From TH5896 sp049578985 (lineage in GTDB: Archaea; Thermoproteota; Nitrososphaeria; Nitrososphaerales; Nitrososphaeraceae), in assembly GCA_049578985.1 (NCBI GenBank), contig JBAUMZ010000166.1, positions 1 through 33,179 on the forward strand: DNA of 33,179 bases. The letters are read 5' to 3'. The notes under the pieces are model-generated. The model searched no databases. It was not told where the DNA came from and saw only the letters and a list, made by a program, of their open reading frames with translations. The position numbers and the translations under genes are program-made. This document shows positions 1 to 8,485 of the stretch, piece by piece. Positions within the stretch are counted from its first letter, which is position 1. The number at the start of each line of letters is the position of its first letter.

Positions 1-96
1 TGTCTCAAACTCAGTCCTAAACTCTGTTCTACCACGGCACTCAGAGTTAATGAGGGCACACACTATCTCACACTTTGCTTTTGAAAATAGCTTCAT
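1..96 (-). CDS. Possible 5' end of a gene running off the left edge
   Basis: An ATG at 96-94 on the minus strand opens a frame of 32 codons that is still open at base 1. The peptide begins MKLFSKAKCEIVC and is rich in Cys, Arg and Glu. It is too short to assign to a family, and a chance open frame of this length is quite possible. Nothing else in the first 500 bases competes with it. Confidence 0.22.
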   Translation of the reverse strand, partial: MKLFSKAKCEIVCALINSECRGRTEFRTEFET

Positions 97-537
97 TCTG
101 CTAACCACAACCTTTCTTACTCAGAAATTTGGAATAACAGTGGTAACGATTAATACTAGTATCCACCATAACCCCTTAAAGCCTCATTTATATAAACTGG
201 GTAGCTCCCTTTCTTGAATCAAATATGAGATGAGTTTAAAATTGATCGCTGTATTTTTGTCCAAATAGTATATTGTCTGAAGTTACTCTTGTACGATTCC
301 GAGCACAGTCTTACATTGTTTACATGAGACCAAATAACAGGTCGCATTGGGAAGCTTTAATTCTTCTGTATCATAACCACCGGATATAACATTATATCTA
401 AATGACTAAACATTACCCACTATTTGCAGTGTCAATTGGGTACTGTTAGTCTACTTATTGTTCTTACATCTTAAGCATATCTTCATGCTATGTATGGAAT
501 AAGACAAAGAAAAAATAAGGAGTCGATGTATGTAGAA
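97..537. other. Gene-free stretch
   Basis: No open frame with protein-like composition on either strand. A short hydrophobic run (about 16 codons, LWWILVLIVTT) lies on the minus strand near 127-175 just before a stop. It could be residue of a membrane protein but cannot be supported further. Confidence 0.4.
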
Positions 538-1155
538 TCATCTGAACACATTCACTAGAAAAATCACTTCGTATATACCTATCATTTTTGTATTTCTCAC
601 TCTGTCAGTGTAGTGATATTCAATTAAGAAACCTATGTAAAGGTGCCCTCTTTTGAATATTTCTTTCATCAAACCCTCGTCTTCTGTCGCCCACGAGAAA
701 GTGACCTTCTTGTTTGGAATAAAGGCTTCTACAAAGTTAACATTGGCGGGTCTGTGTCTTAGATCGTTCATGTAAATCGTATCAATGTCAATAATGGCGT
801 GCCTAAAGATTGTCGCTAATTTGCCGCGGTTCCTTAATTTAATAGTCGCTATAACCTTGTGTTTTTCAGCATCAATATTTACCCCGACTGGCCTAGAGTC
901 CGACCATGGTACAAGATATATCCAAGGTCGAAGATCGTAATCTTCTTGGTACTGGAGGAGCTCTGTCTGTGTTCTGAGATTTCTAATCTGCCCTCGTAGT
1001 AGGAATGTTTGGATTGCTACTGCTACAAAGGCAAAGAATGTCCCTAATGCCCCAATACTCTGGATTATCTTGTAGTTCGGGTCTTCCGGTGGAATAATTG
1101 TTGTTAAATTATTAAAGAAAAAATCAAGTACGTCCGCTGCGAAATGTTCAATCAC
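538..1155 (-). CDS. Hypothetical membrane-anchored protein
   Basis: A 205-residue protein of unknown function. One strong membrane helix is seen at about residues 30-54 (IQSIGALGTFFAFVAVAIQT). A short basic, Gln-rich and probably coiled segment follows (about 55-72), then a soluble domain of about 130 residues dominated by alternating hydrophobic strands. The layout is a small extracytoplasmic N-terminus, one helix and a beta-rich cytoplasmic domain. Proteins of this build are common in accessory regions of bacteria and archaea and have no assigned reaction. The ATG start at 1155 is preceded by non-coding sequence. It stands alone, with no operon partner. I do not recognise the family. Confidence 0.7.
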   Translation of the reverse strand: MIEHFAADVLDFFFNNLTTIIPPEDPNYKIIQSIGALGTFFAFVAVAIQTFLLRGQIRNLRTQTELLQYQEDYDLRPWIYLVPWSDSRPVGVNIDAEKHKVIATIKLRNRGKLATIFRHAIIDIDTIYMNDLRHRPANVNFVEAFIPNKKVTFSWATEDEGLMKEIFKRGHLYIGFLIEYHYTDRVRNTKMIGIYEVIFLVNVFR

Positions 1156-1540
1156 TTTAGCATATCCTAATTCAAGGTGCGCTCTGATTTAGGAAGAATG
1201 AGGAGTCTCTTTAATATCACACTTTTGAGCAGAATAATGTAGCAGAAATAGAAGCAGCAAAACTCTCCGAGAGATGCTGGTGAGATGAGACAAGTCTTAA
1301 ACCAGAACTCCTGTACCAATTATAGATCATGGCAGTCGCATTCATTTAGTCCGTCTCAGGCGAGCGTTCATGGTCGTCCGAACCTTCCTGACATTATGTT
1401 TCTTGCTAATACTATTAGAGAGGATTGGCGCGCCATGGCATGGCATGCATTCTGATGAATATTATCAACCAAATAACCACTAGAGTATTTACTTGTCAAG
1501 TCTTCGAAAATGTGTTTAAGGATTCTAATCATAGTATACT
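1156..1540. other. Stretch with broken coding-like fragments only
   Basis: The plus strand carries two short frames that read like protein but do not join. One is at about 1216-1278 (containing NNVAEIEAAKLSER). The other is a frame of about 60 codons ending with the stop at 1453 (containing PNLPDIMFLANTIREDW). They may be parts of one decayed gene. Near 1427-1450 there are overlapping perfect palindromes (ggcgcgcc, ccatgg, gcatgc) and a repeated atggc unit. No gene can be supported here. Confidence 0.3.
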
Positions 1541-2254
1541 ATGGTTGATCGTAGGCCTCTTATCGATGGAATCGAATTTTTACTCCGTGAAAACCTTGAC
1601 TATGCTATAAATCTTCTTCAAATTCAAAAACTTAAGGAAAATGATGCAAGAGTCACATTATTTAAACACATTAACGTTGTATTGGATTCTGCCGCGACAT
1701 CCTTAATTCTTGCACACGAATATTTAGGTAATATGAGTTGGTGGGAAAAAATACATGATGACTATAGCCGTTCAAGTAGGCCTTATGACTATAAAAGGCA
1801 ATTTGATTACCTTGATCAGACTGTTATGAATGGCTTCTTCTTGTTTATATTCAATTCATTTGAACACTCAGTACGATTACTATGCAAACAATATAATTCT
1901 CAATTATATGAAAAACAGAAAAGAAGTATTAATAGTATATGTATAGGAATAATAAAAGATTTGGGTTTAACTAAAAGAAACAATTTTATCGATCTCATAA
2001 CTTGGCTTCGTAACTCTTATCACAATAATGGTATATTTGTCCCTGCAGGTGGATTGAGAAGTAAGAGTATAGTGTGGAATAATACCACATATTCTTTTAA
2101 GGAGAATCAGCCGATTAAAGAGTCAAAAGGTGACATGTGGTTATCGTTTGTTCCAATTTCACGTGAGATTATAAATTTCTTCAAAGAAATCATAGATCAC
2201 AACAGCATTAAGAATTTTGGATATTATGTAGACCCTGCGGAACCAATTAGATAG
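1541..2254 (+). CDS. HEPN-like hypothetical protein
   Basis: A 237-residue, mostly helical, strikingly AT-rich protein. Near residues 155-164 it has the string WLRNSYHNNG, in which an Arg-Asn pair is followed three residues later by His. HEPN nucleases and their relatives carry an Arg-Asn...His motif, usually with four to six residues between Arg and His. Here the gap is three, so catalytic activity is uncertain. The helices before it (about 30-62 and 92-140) fit an all-alpha HEPN fold. HEPN domains are typical of toxin-antitoxin and abortive-infection systems, but no partner gene lies adjacent. The ATG at 1541 lies just after an AT-rich tract. Function is an inference; that it is a real gene is likely. 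Confidence 0.6.
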   Translation: MVDRRPLIDGIEFLLRENLDYAINLLQIQKLKENDARVTLFKHINVVLDSAATSLILAHEYLGNMSWWEKIHDDYSRSSRPYDYKRQFDYLDQTVMNGFFLFIFNSFEHSVRLLCKQYNSQLYEKQKRSINSICIGIIKDLGLTKRNNFIDLITWLRNSYHNNGIFVPAGGLRSKSIVWNNTTYSFKENQPIKESKGDMWLSFVPISREIINFFKEIIDHNSIKNFGYYVDPAEPIR

Positions 2255-2384
2255 ATAGACTATCTAATGTATTCCTCCAGTAGCCTTGCGGTTAGCGGTA
2301 GTCTTCAAATCGGTAACCAGTTTGCCGTCCTTTCATAGATTATCACTATACTCTTGCTATTTCCCATTCACTCAACGCAATCCC

Positions 2385-2684
2385 CTATTCTATGGTTGCG
2401 ATGCAAGCGTCAAGAACCTCATCACTTGCATATGAGCTTGCTTTGTTGTATGCCAAAATAAATTCATCCATAACCTTTTAGTCGTCATAAATGGGAGTTG
2501 CAGTTATATCAGTAAGAGCATTTACCAAATCATCATACTTCTCCTGCTTTTTCTGTCGGATATTTGCGTTGATTTCTTGTCCCTTTGAAAGCACATATGC
2601 GAGGCCTACTCCCCCGAGTCCTATGGCAGCACTTATTATTGCAGCCACAATCTCTGAAGATCCATCGGAAACCAACATCAACAC
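2385..2684 (-). pseudogene. Decayed small membrane protein, in-frame TAA
   Basis: From about 2684 the minus strand encodes 68 residues: one membrane helix (SSEIVAAIISAAIGLGGVG), then a charged helix (QKKQEKYDDLVNAL), then TAA at 2478-2480. The same frame continues without a break for 30 further codons (KVMDEFILAYNKASSYASDE...) to a TAG at 2385-2387. The continuation reads as ordinary protein and looks like the natural C-terminal helix of this kind of 'one helix plus helical tail' protein. Upstream, protein-like sequence lies in another frame (MACPIEALKTLG at 2718), and the current start would be GTG or ATG 2678. So the 5' end looks shifted as well. Function unknown. Confidence 0.6.
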
Positions 2685-2924
2685 CCAATGTTTTCAATGC
2701 CTCTATAGGGCATGCCACAATACGGCTTTCGCATTTATGTTATACATGTTCGGAAGAATGAGAACCCAGGATAAGTCATGTTTGTTTTCTATAAATTTTT
2801 TCTAATGCCAGAACAACAATGGCAAGCGAATAACGTCATTCCTCAGGTAATGCCTTGAAACCTTCTGATTCCAGGTTATAGGGCTCGGTGAACTAAATCG
2901 GCTCCTGGATTATTCAATTAAGTT

Positions 2925-3101
2925 TTACATGCGATTGCGGAAACCGTTACTACATAATGAAAAAGGTTCGTCAGACAAACCATTTTGTTGGCCTAATATC
3001 GGTATAATAAACTTCTACGAATGAACAAAAGGCCTTAAATCGTCCTCTATTTCTGCGACCCCTGTCGGTGATTTCGTAATGTTGATTAGATGCAGCGTCA
3101 T
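2925..3101 (-). pseudogene. Possible decayed small gene with in-frame TAG
   Basis: An ATG at 3101 starts 28 codons (MTLHLINITKSPTGVAEIED...) and meets TAG at 3015-3017. The frame then stays open for 29 more codons (KFIIPILGQQNGLSDEPF...) to TAA at 2925. Both halves have protein-like composition. No family is recognised, and chance cannot be excluded because the piece is short. Confidence 0.3.
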
Positions 3102-3142
3102 GCGAAATCCGCTAATCAAAAGTCTGGTGATATTCCTTTGAG

Positions 3143-3715
3143 TTAGCCAATCTTACTTTCTATCTTTTTAATTAAAGGATCAACCTTTGGCGCTTGTTCT
3201 TGCATATAGATTTCAATGATTCTTGTCCATGCTATTTCAAAATCCTGCTTAAACTTCGGAAAATTATCCTTAAGTAGATTACCCAAATAATTGGCTTCTT
3301 CCTTAGACCAAGAATGAGCCAAGTCGTTTCTGACAAGAAAAAGTGAATCTAGAATAGACCAGAGATCCTGATCAATCCCCCCACATTCCCTCAATTCAAG
3401 TATCTTATTTCTGGTGGGCATTTTTTCTAACTTCTCTTCCAACTTTAAATCTCTTTCAAAAATACCTATACGTCTAGATATTACTAATTCAGTGATTATA
3501 ATCTCGAGTTTTATGAACGCTTCCAGAATATTACCCCTATTCCAGGTCAGGTCTCTCGCGATGGCTAACTGCTTGAACTGTCTATATTCAAACAGACGCT
3601 CCTTGTAAACACGAAGAATTACAGTTTCGCTAATGAGTATAAATCTTAGTCTATATCCAGGATTACTCCGCAGTAGGTTCCATACATGCCTTATTTTTCC
3701 ATCGATGGAGTCCAC
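3143..3715 (-). CDS. HEPN-domain protein
   Basis: A 190-residue, strongly helical protein. Residues 127-134 read LVRNDLAH, an exact Arg-x4-His HEPN signature (R129 and His134) set in a hydrophobic helix, as in HEPN ribonucleases. In that family the Arg and His of a dimer form a metal-independent RNA-cleaving site. The first 60 residues are basic and contain strands (RLRFILISETVILRVYK). The remaining helices resemble a stand-alone HEPN of normal size. No MNT nucleotidyltransferase partner or other antitoxin is adjacent. It is transcribed divergently from the small gene at 3823, with about 107 bp between the starts. The molecular role (RNase toxin or RNA-binding relic) is inferred from the motif only. 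Confidence 0.65.
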   Translation of the reverse strand: MDSIDGKIRHVWNLLRSNPGYRLRFILISETVILRVYKERLFEYRQFKQLAIARDLTWNRGNILEAFIKLEIIITELVISRRIGIFERDLKLEEKLEKMPTRNKILELRECGGIDQDLWSILDSLFLVRNDLAHSWSKEEANYLGNLLKDNFPKFKQDFEIAWTRIIEIYMQEQAPKVDPLIKKIESKIG

Positions 3716-3775
3716 GATGATAACTATCGGTTTGAGATATTAGAAAATAAATAGCCAAAACAATACAGAAGAATC

Positions 3776-3784
3776 TTATATAAA
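3776..3784 (+). promoter_or_regulatory. TATA box for the small gene at 3823
   Basis: The sequence ttatataaa is a good archaeal TATA box. Transcription would begin about 25 nt further on, near 3806, giving a leader of roughly 15 nt before the ATG at 3823. Confidence 0.5.
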
Positions 3785-3822
3785 CAATGTTTGCGTTATA
3801 TCTCTTTTACCAGTGAGATACA

Positions 3823-3945
3823 ATGAAGTGGATTTGCGTCTATTGTAACAAGGTGATGGACAGAAGCAACTTCACAGACTTTATCGAAGACAGTGATAGT
3901 GGCAAATACCATGCGTGGCAACATCTACTAACAACAACAGACTAG
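3823..3945 (+). CDS. 40-residue zinc-ribbon-like microprotein
   Basis: ATG to TAG gives 40 residues beginning MKWICVYCNKVMDRSNF and containing SDSGKYHAWQHLL. The Cys-x2-Cys knuckle at residues 5-8 and the two His residues at about 30 and 34 (H-x3-H) form a plausible single zinc site. A clear TATA box lies at the right distance upstream. Codon composition and the dense pattern of charged and aromatic residues argue against a chance frame. It is convergent with another 40-residue gene remnant whose stop lies 3 bp away. Function unknown; nucleic-acid or protein binding is a guess. Confidence 0.6.
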   Translation: MKWICVYCNKVMDRSNFTDFIEDSDSGKYHAWQHLLTTTD

Positions 3946-3948
3946 TCA

Positions 3949-4078
3949 CTATTTCTTTCCTTTGTCCCTGGCCTTCTTCTTACTGGATTCAAGTTCATCT
4001 ATAATCTATAATCCTGTTAATCGTATCGGACAAATTCTCTCCTATTTTTGCATAACTAACTGTTGTACTTCCCTCCAT
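3949..4078 (-). pseudogene. Microprotein gene broken by a 7-bp tandem duplication
   Basis: From ATG 4078 the minus strand encodes MEGSTTVSYAKIGENLSD and four more residues, then runs into a perfect tandem duplication of a 7-mer (3999-4012) that shifts the frame to an early stop. If one copy is removed, the frame continues IIDELESSKKKARDKGKK and ends at TAG 3949-3951, giving exactly 40 residues. The restored protein would be a short helix with a strongly basic tail. The precise repair by deleting one repeat unit makes this a convincing slippage-type lesion. Function unknown. Confidence 0.6.
3999..4012. repeat. Perfect 7-bp tandem duplication (ctataat x2)
   Basis: Two adjacent copies of ctataat. 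The duplication lies inside the reading frame of the small minus-strand gene at 3949-4078 and causes its frameshift. Confidence 0.85.
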
Positions 4079-4379
4079 AAGTTCCGTTAAATGTTATAAT
4101 ATCCTCATAGTAATAACAGAGCCACGGGGCTCCATGTGAAATACTTACGCAGACAGATGTGAAGAGCAGTATTATAGTAGCTCCAGAGGGGGCTGCAACG
4201 GTTTTACGGCATAATTTACTCTAATCTTCGTACGTTGTATGTTCTTTAACTTTCAAACAAGGGATAGGTAAGGGCAAGGCTAGATGGATATTGGCCTTAC
4301 GAGAGAATGTCACAGATATAGAAGCTATATTTCCTAGCGTACGCTACAATCAAAAACCGCTTTGAACAAACTTTCTAAT
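4079..4379. other. Gene-free stretch
   Basis: No supported gene. A plus-strand frame of about 33 codons near 4270-4365 (GKARWILALRENVTDIEAIF) reads like protein but has no start and ends in TGA at 4363-4365. It may be a remnant of an unknown gene. Confidence 0.3.
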
Positions 4380-4889
4380 CTATTCTAATTCTGCTTTGAT
4401 TCGTTCTACGAGTGCATCCGTAGTAATAGGTTTCTTAATGAAGCAGCCTATACTCTTAAGTGGATGCACTTCTCTTGCAGCATCCATATTAATTTCTCCA
4501 GCAGTCATAAAACATACCCTGACATTGATATCTTTTTGTAGCAATTTCTCGCATAATTCAAACCCATTCATGACAGGCATGTTAATGTCGATGAGTAACA
4601 GATCATACAAATCACGCCTAAATTCTGTTAAGGCAGTTACTGGATTGTCATAACAGTCCACCTGCATGGTTTTATCGCCAAGTTCTAATCCCATTCTCAG
4701 AGTAAGTCCAATATCAGAATTATCATCTATTATCGTAATTCTTCTTTTTAGACGGGATTCTGATGAAATTGGCGATACCCTTTCGATATAATTTGATTCT
4801 CCTAACTGTTCACTAATCTTGGTCCTATGTGGTCCTTTCCTACCGTCGTCCAGGCCTTGTTCAGTCATAACGTCTTTCTTTGGATACAC
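4380..4889 (-). CDS. Single-domain response regulator (CheY-like)
   Basis: A 169-residue protein with an N-terminal extension of about 48 polar residues followed by one receiver domain (about 49-169). The receiver features are all visible: acidic pair D55-D56 in ITIIDDN, phospho-acceptor D101 in LLIDINMPVMNG, conserved Thr129 in CFMTAGE, and Lys153 before Pro in FIKKPI. There is no output domain, so it should act by protein contact like CheY or as a phosphorelay intermediate in the cytoplasm. No histidine kinase lies in the window, so its partner is encoded elsewhere. Such orphan receivers are numerous in Nitrososphaerales. A second ATG at codon 8 is an equally possible start. Confidence 0.9.
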   Translation of the reverse strand: MYPKKDVMTEQGLDDGRKGPHRTKISEQLGESNYIERVSPISSESRLKRRITIIDDNSDIGLTLRMGLELGDKTMQVDCYDNPVTALTEFRRDLYDLLLIDINMPVMNGFELCEKLLQKDINVRVCFMTAGEINMDAAREVHPLKSIGCFIKKPITTDALVERIKAELE

Positions 4890-5236
4890 TAGATACAGGT
4901 AGTCTTAATAAAAACTTTATGATGTTTTATAATGGAATATAAGGAAATTCCATGGCCTTATTCTAATTTGGTAAAATTTTCTCGATTTGGTACCACTATT
5001 GCAATGTACTTCAATATGAATATATGTTACTGTTCGAGTCTAGCCGAAGACAATATGATAACCTATTTCATACGAAGGTCATATGTAACATCCGCTAGTA
5101 GGTGCTCCCGCGTTAAAAAGGGCACCTGAATTCAATCAAGGACTAGAATTCAGTCTTCTGCAGTAGAGAATATCCGTCACCGATGTGAGTACTGAATAGC
5201 CTGTATGAAACTTTTATACTTCGTACGATTTTCTCT
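4890..5236. other. Gene-free stretch
   Basis: A 65-codon plus-strand frame starts at 4932, but its composition is not protein-like (scattered Tyr, Met and Ser, no structure) and I do not accept it. Nothing else is seen. Confidence 0.4.
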
Positions 5237-5513
5237 ATGTCATTGAAGATGACCGGGCCAAAGACTGACGACCCAAAGGAAGTGAAAGCATTATACGTAT
5301 TTAGAGTTCTTTAAGGCTTTTAACGATATCATTCTTTAAACAACCGAGTATAAGGAGAAATTCGGTATAGATTTGGGAGAAGCCATTCAGAATGGTCTTT
5401 CAGGGCCTAATGCGATACAGAACCTTGTAAATTCACTTTCCACTCAAAGTTTGGGCAACCTTATTCAGGCCTGCATGGGCTACCTGCATACTCCACTACA
5501 GAACCAACCGTAG
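5237..5513 (+). pseudogene. Decayed gene of unknown function (frameshift plus TAA)
   Basis: ATG 5237 opens MSLKMTGPKTDDPKEVKALY. The protein-like frame then switches near 5295 to one reading TYLEFFKAFNDIIL, meets TAA at 5337-5339, and continues in the same frame as TTEYKEKFGIDLGEAIQN through NLVNSLSTQSLGNLIQ to TAG 5511-5513. Joined, it would be about 90 residues, mostly amphipathic helices. One frameshift and one in-frame stop separate three good coding blocks. I do not recognise the family. Confidence 0.5.
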
Positions 5514-5764
5514 GACGGTACTTTAGAACCAACCGCTTCAATCTTAGTATGTTTAAGTACCTGACTGGATATAGAGGTTAGAGAACATATGCTAATTGGT
5601 TTAGCATGAATATCGCCGGTTGCTGGAAGTGTTATACCTGAAGCGATCGCACATAATTGTCACCTATCCTTTTTAAGTCAAGTCTCTGATTTTAGATCAA
5701 CTAATCATTAATTGAATGTCAAACGTTAATAAAGAATAAAAAAAGAGTGGATTTTCTTCAGTCT

Positions 5765-6556
5765 CTAGACAATTCCAAAAAATAGTTCCAAACAGGCTTC
5801 TATCTGTTCCGCAATATCTAGATTAGGTGTAATTCCAGAGATGGCTTCGGTAAGGTCTTCTATGCTTATGTCTCCAGTTTCGAGGGCAAGGCATATAGCC
5901 GCTATTGCATCCGCGTCAGTATCGAATGGTGCTGGTCCCAGGGCTAAACTAAGTGCTACTGAAGTTGCCAGGCCTGCTTCATCTAGAAGTGGAGCGAGAC
6001 ATTCTTCGCATGATTCAGGACAATTTTCATCTATTTCACCATCCAGGTCATTGTCTATGCCATCTCCACAAATCTCTTCTGATGGTGGTATCTCATCACA
6101 TGCATCTCCTATTCCATCGCCATCAGAATCTGCTTGGTTTGGGTTGGATACATCAGGACAATTATCTGAATTGTCAGGAATGCCATCACCATCGGTATCA
6201 GTTGGTGGTGGTGGTGGTGGTGGTGGTGGTGTTGTACCGTCACCATCTCCAAACTCCAGTTCTAGATCTAATGCCTGACTAGGAGCTGCATTGAATGGTG
6301 TTGAACTTATAGCTGCACCGTCACTATCTTGCACAGAGTTGATATCATTCAGACAATTTGCGCTTGCCTGTTGCTGTACTCCAATAATGACCGAAAGCAA
6401 CTCTGCAGGACAGTCGTTATTTGCGCCAGAGCTTTGAGCATTACTGTCATCATATCTCGTAGCAGACACACTGTATGGTGTTATCGTTGAAACTGCAGAT
6501 ATTACCAGTAACAGTGCTGCTATTGTTGTCATAATTCCAAGTTTTTGGGATTGCAT
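5765..6556 (-). CDS. Secreted protein with thrombospondin type-3-like calcium repeats
   Basis: The open frame begins at 6613, but ATG 6556 is preferred. It starts MQSQKLGIMTTIAALLLVIS, a standard signal peptide, and a TATA-like agatatac lies about 26 nt upstream, as for a leaderless mRNA. The mature part has a Ser/Asn/Gln-rich domain, a nine-proline run, then Asp-rich repeats (DTDGDGIPDNSDNCPD, DSDGDGIGDACD, DGIDNDLDGEIDENC). These match thrombospondin type-3 and MopE-like calcium-binding loops with paired Cys. A helical domain of about 70 residues closes the protein. It should act outside the cell, binding calcium as a spacer or adhesion module. Similar secreted proteins are abundant in Nitrososphaerales. 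No cell-wall anchor is visible. Confidence 0.85.
   Translation of the reverse strand: MQSQKLGIMTTIAALLLVISAVSTITPYSVSATRYDDSNAQSSGANNDCPAELLSVIIGVQQQASANCLNDINSVQDSDGAAISSTPFNAAPSQALDLELEFGDGDGTTPPPPPPPPPTDTDGDGIPDNSDNCPDVSNPNQADSDGDGIGDACDEIPPSEEICGDGIDNDLDGEIDENCPESCEECLAPLLDEAGLATSVALSLALGPAPFDTDADAIAAICLALETGDISIEDLTEAISGITPNLDIAEQIEACLELFFGIV
6204..6230 (-). repeat. (GGT)9 microsatellite encoding a proline run
   Basis: Nine perfect ggt units on the plus strand read as consecutive Pro codons in the thrombospondin-type protein, forming a linker between its N-terminal domain and the calcium repeats. A triplet repeat changes linker length without breaking frame, so length variation between strains is likely. 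Confidence 0.85.
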
Positions 6557-6733
6557 TACTATTTGGATTATTTCTATTTGGTATATCTGAGTTGAGTGAA
6601 AAAAGACTGCCACATTAATAGCAGATATCTTCTTTCATTATTATGGAGTAGAAAAATAGCTGGAATTTCAGTCCAAGCCATTAGCTAAATAATGCCGTAT
6701 GAATTCCAAGTCTTTTATCATTACATCTATCAT

Positions 6734-6951
6734 ATGCAGGACTTCAGTGTTATTAATATTAGAATATGCATTGAAGATACAGACAAGAATTTCCATAAGG
6801 AATTGAAGGCTTTAATTAAAGATACCAGTCAGTTAAGAAGCCATCTAGTTTACGTGATAAGTATAAAGATTGCATCACCCTCTGTAAGCGCTCACTCGAA
6901 TTAGCTCTTATCATGCATTTTCTACCTTGTTACCACTTTGATCCATGTTGA
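6734..6951 (+). pseudogene. Possible frameshifted small helical gene
   Basis: ATG 6734 opens MQDFSVINIRICIEDTDKNF, then a helix (HKELKALIKDTSQ). The natural-looking continuation is in another frame from about 6834 (KKPSSLRDKYKDCITLCKRS, then LELALIMH) to TGA 6949-6951. The two parts form a plausible helical protein of about 70 residues. In the unshifted frame the tail is low-quality sequence ending at 6904. No family is recognised. Confidence 0.4.
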
Positions 6952-7030
6952 TTACTGTCAGAGCGTACATGAACCTAGACATAGGATCTTTTCAACTCAT
7001 ATTCTGGTAACGTATTTAAATATTGAAGAT

Positions 7031-8485
7031 TTAAGCAATAGATTGAATATGAAATAGGTCTACACTAGTACCTGATTTTACTACAATGGCCTTTATTTGA
7101 TCCAGTTCTAACTGCTTTAGTTTGATATCGTGTATGCTGATCTCTCTAAGATCAACATTTCATAAGGGTTTTCTGAAATGTGGAGATCTGGATAATGCTT
7201 TTCGTAATCCCTTTTCACATATAGAATAGTTCTCATATCAGTCCCTATCTTTCTTCCTTCGAACAGGCGTCCCAATATCTAGAGCCTAGACTCTTAGAAG
7301 CAAATAGATAGATTTGTGGACCTGTCAATTCTAATGGCCTGCCATCTATGTTAGTCTCAACTTCGTCAATAACATCATCGTGATGTAGCATTCGAAAGAT
7401 AAAAGTCAATTTCCTCACATCTTCCAATTCTTTAATGACATTCTTATACTTGGAAAGCTGTCCGTTAATTGGCTTATTCATTTCATGAATAACTCTCTTA
7501 ACTCTGAATTCTGGCTTAGCCTTTACACTGTCGATTCTAAAACTTCTATCATTGAACCCTTCAAATTTCTTATCTTCTGGAGGACTTTCAGTACCAAAGA
7601 TTTTGAATCCGAAAACCTCATAGAGTCTATTGGCCCTGTTGCTAGTGTTACCATCTAGTGTGTTGTAGTCTTGCCAGTCAAGTCATAGCCAATCTTGTAC
7701 ATCTTTCGCTTAATCGGGTCATCGTCGATATCATCCATCTCATCTTCTGCTATGGGGATTTGACATCTCTCTGCTGAGCCATACAGGTCTAGAATGTTAG
7801 CACCACTCAGGTCAGCAGCTAATACTACACGATAACCAAGCAATGTAGAAGTTATGAGTATGACGCCTTTGCCTGAACCTGGAGGACCAACAATCAAATC
7901 GTAGTGAGTTGTATCAAATAGATCCTGGAAATGGCTATAGACGGAATCAATCGCTAGAAATGGTATCGTATATTCATCATTTGCGACGACAAATTTCTTC
8001 CACAGTGACTCATGTTTATGATATATTGAGTCAATTGTTTCCTGTCTAGCTCGCTCAATGTAGGTCTTTATCTCATTCAAGTCCTTGAATTTGATTGCCA
8101 TAATGTATGACGCAATGCCACTAACGCCATCCTCATGAGAATGGAGTTCTATACTTTGTTCCTTGCTTAGATCAATAGAATGTGAAATAACTGGCTCTTC
8201 GTCGTTGCCGATCTGCTAGAATACACTCTTGTTCCAGAGGATTATTTGTTCGGCAAGAGGTATTTCGTTACTGTATTTGTAAACCCAATGACTCTTCTTC
8301 TTGTTCATCTTTTGTTGCTTCTGGCCCTCGCCGTTAGCCTGCGGCGTCGCAGTTGTTTTCTTGAAACTATCACCTTCGTCATCTTCATCCTTGCAGCTCT
8401 CACCAACCATGTCATCTATCATCTCGCTGATCTCAATGTCTGCCAGTCGTTGCTCCTCTTCTATGTCCTTAGGGGATTCATTCAT
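7031..8485 (-). pseudogene. Decayed P-loop ATPase of a mobile-element replication type
   Basis: Coding sequence extends from ATG 8485 to TAA 7031 but is broken at least four times. Block 1 (8485-8216) has an acidic, low-complexity start and HWVYKYSNEIPLAEQIILW, ending at TAG 8216-8218. The same frame resumes at once (QIGNDEEPVISHSIDLSKEQ). It carries Walker A GPPGSGKG at about 7868-7891, and an acidic Walker-B-like IAEDEMDDIDDD. A one-base loss near 7660 shifts the frame. The next block reads LDGNTSNRANRLYEVFGFK, then FNDRSFRI and LELTGPQIYLF. Further shifts near 7270 and 7150 lead to the last block (DIKLKQLELDQIKAIVVKS). Intact, it would be about 480 residues. The order of motifs resembles ATPases encoded by integrated elements in this lineage; that identity is from memory, not a search. 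Confidence 0.65.

Noticed and set aside
1427..1450. Cluster of palindromic hexa/octamers (ggcgcgcc, ccatgg, gcatgc)
   Set aside because: Overlapping short palindromes from a repeated atggc unit; no further structure or gene association that would suggest a function.
4932..5129. 65-codon plus-strand ORF
   Set aside because: Composition lacks any domain-like pattern and there is no promoter or family resemblance.
5589..5607. Hairpin atgctaa-ttggt-ttagcat
   Set aside because: Seven-base AT-rich stem in a gap with no adjacent gene end on the right strand; too weak to call a terminator.
5841..6282. Plus-strand ORFs of 145 and 109 codons opposite the secreted calcium-repeat protein
   Set aside because: They are antisense to a gene with a clear signal peptide and calcium-binding motifs; the Gly or Val run is just the complement of the proline repeat.
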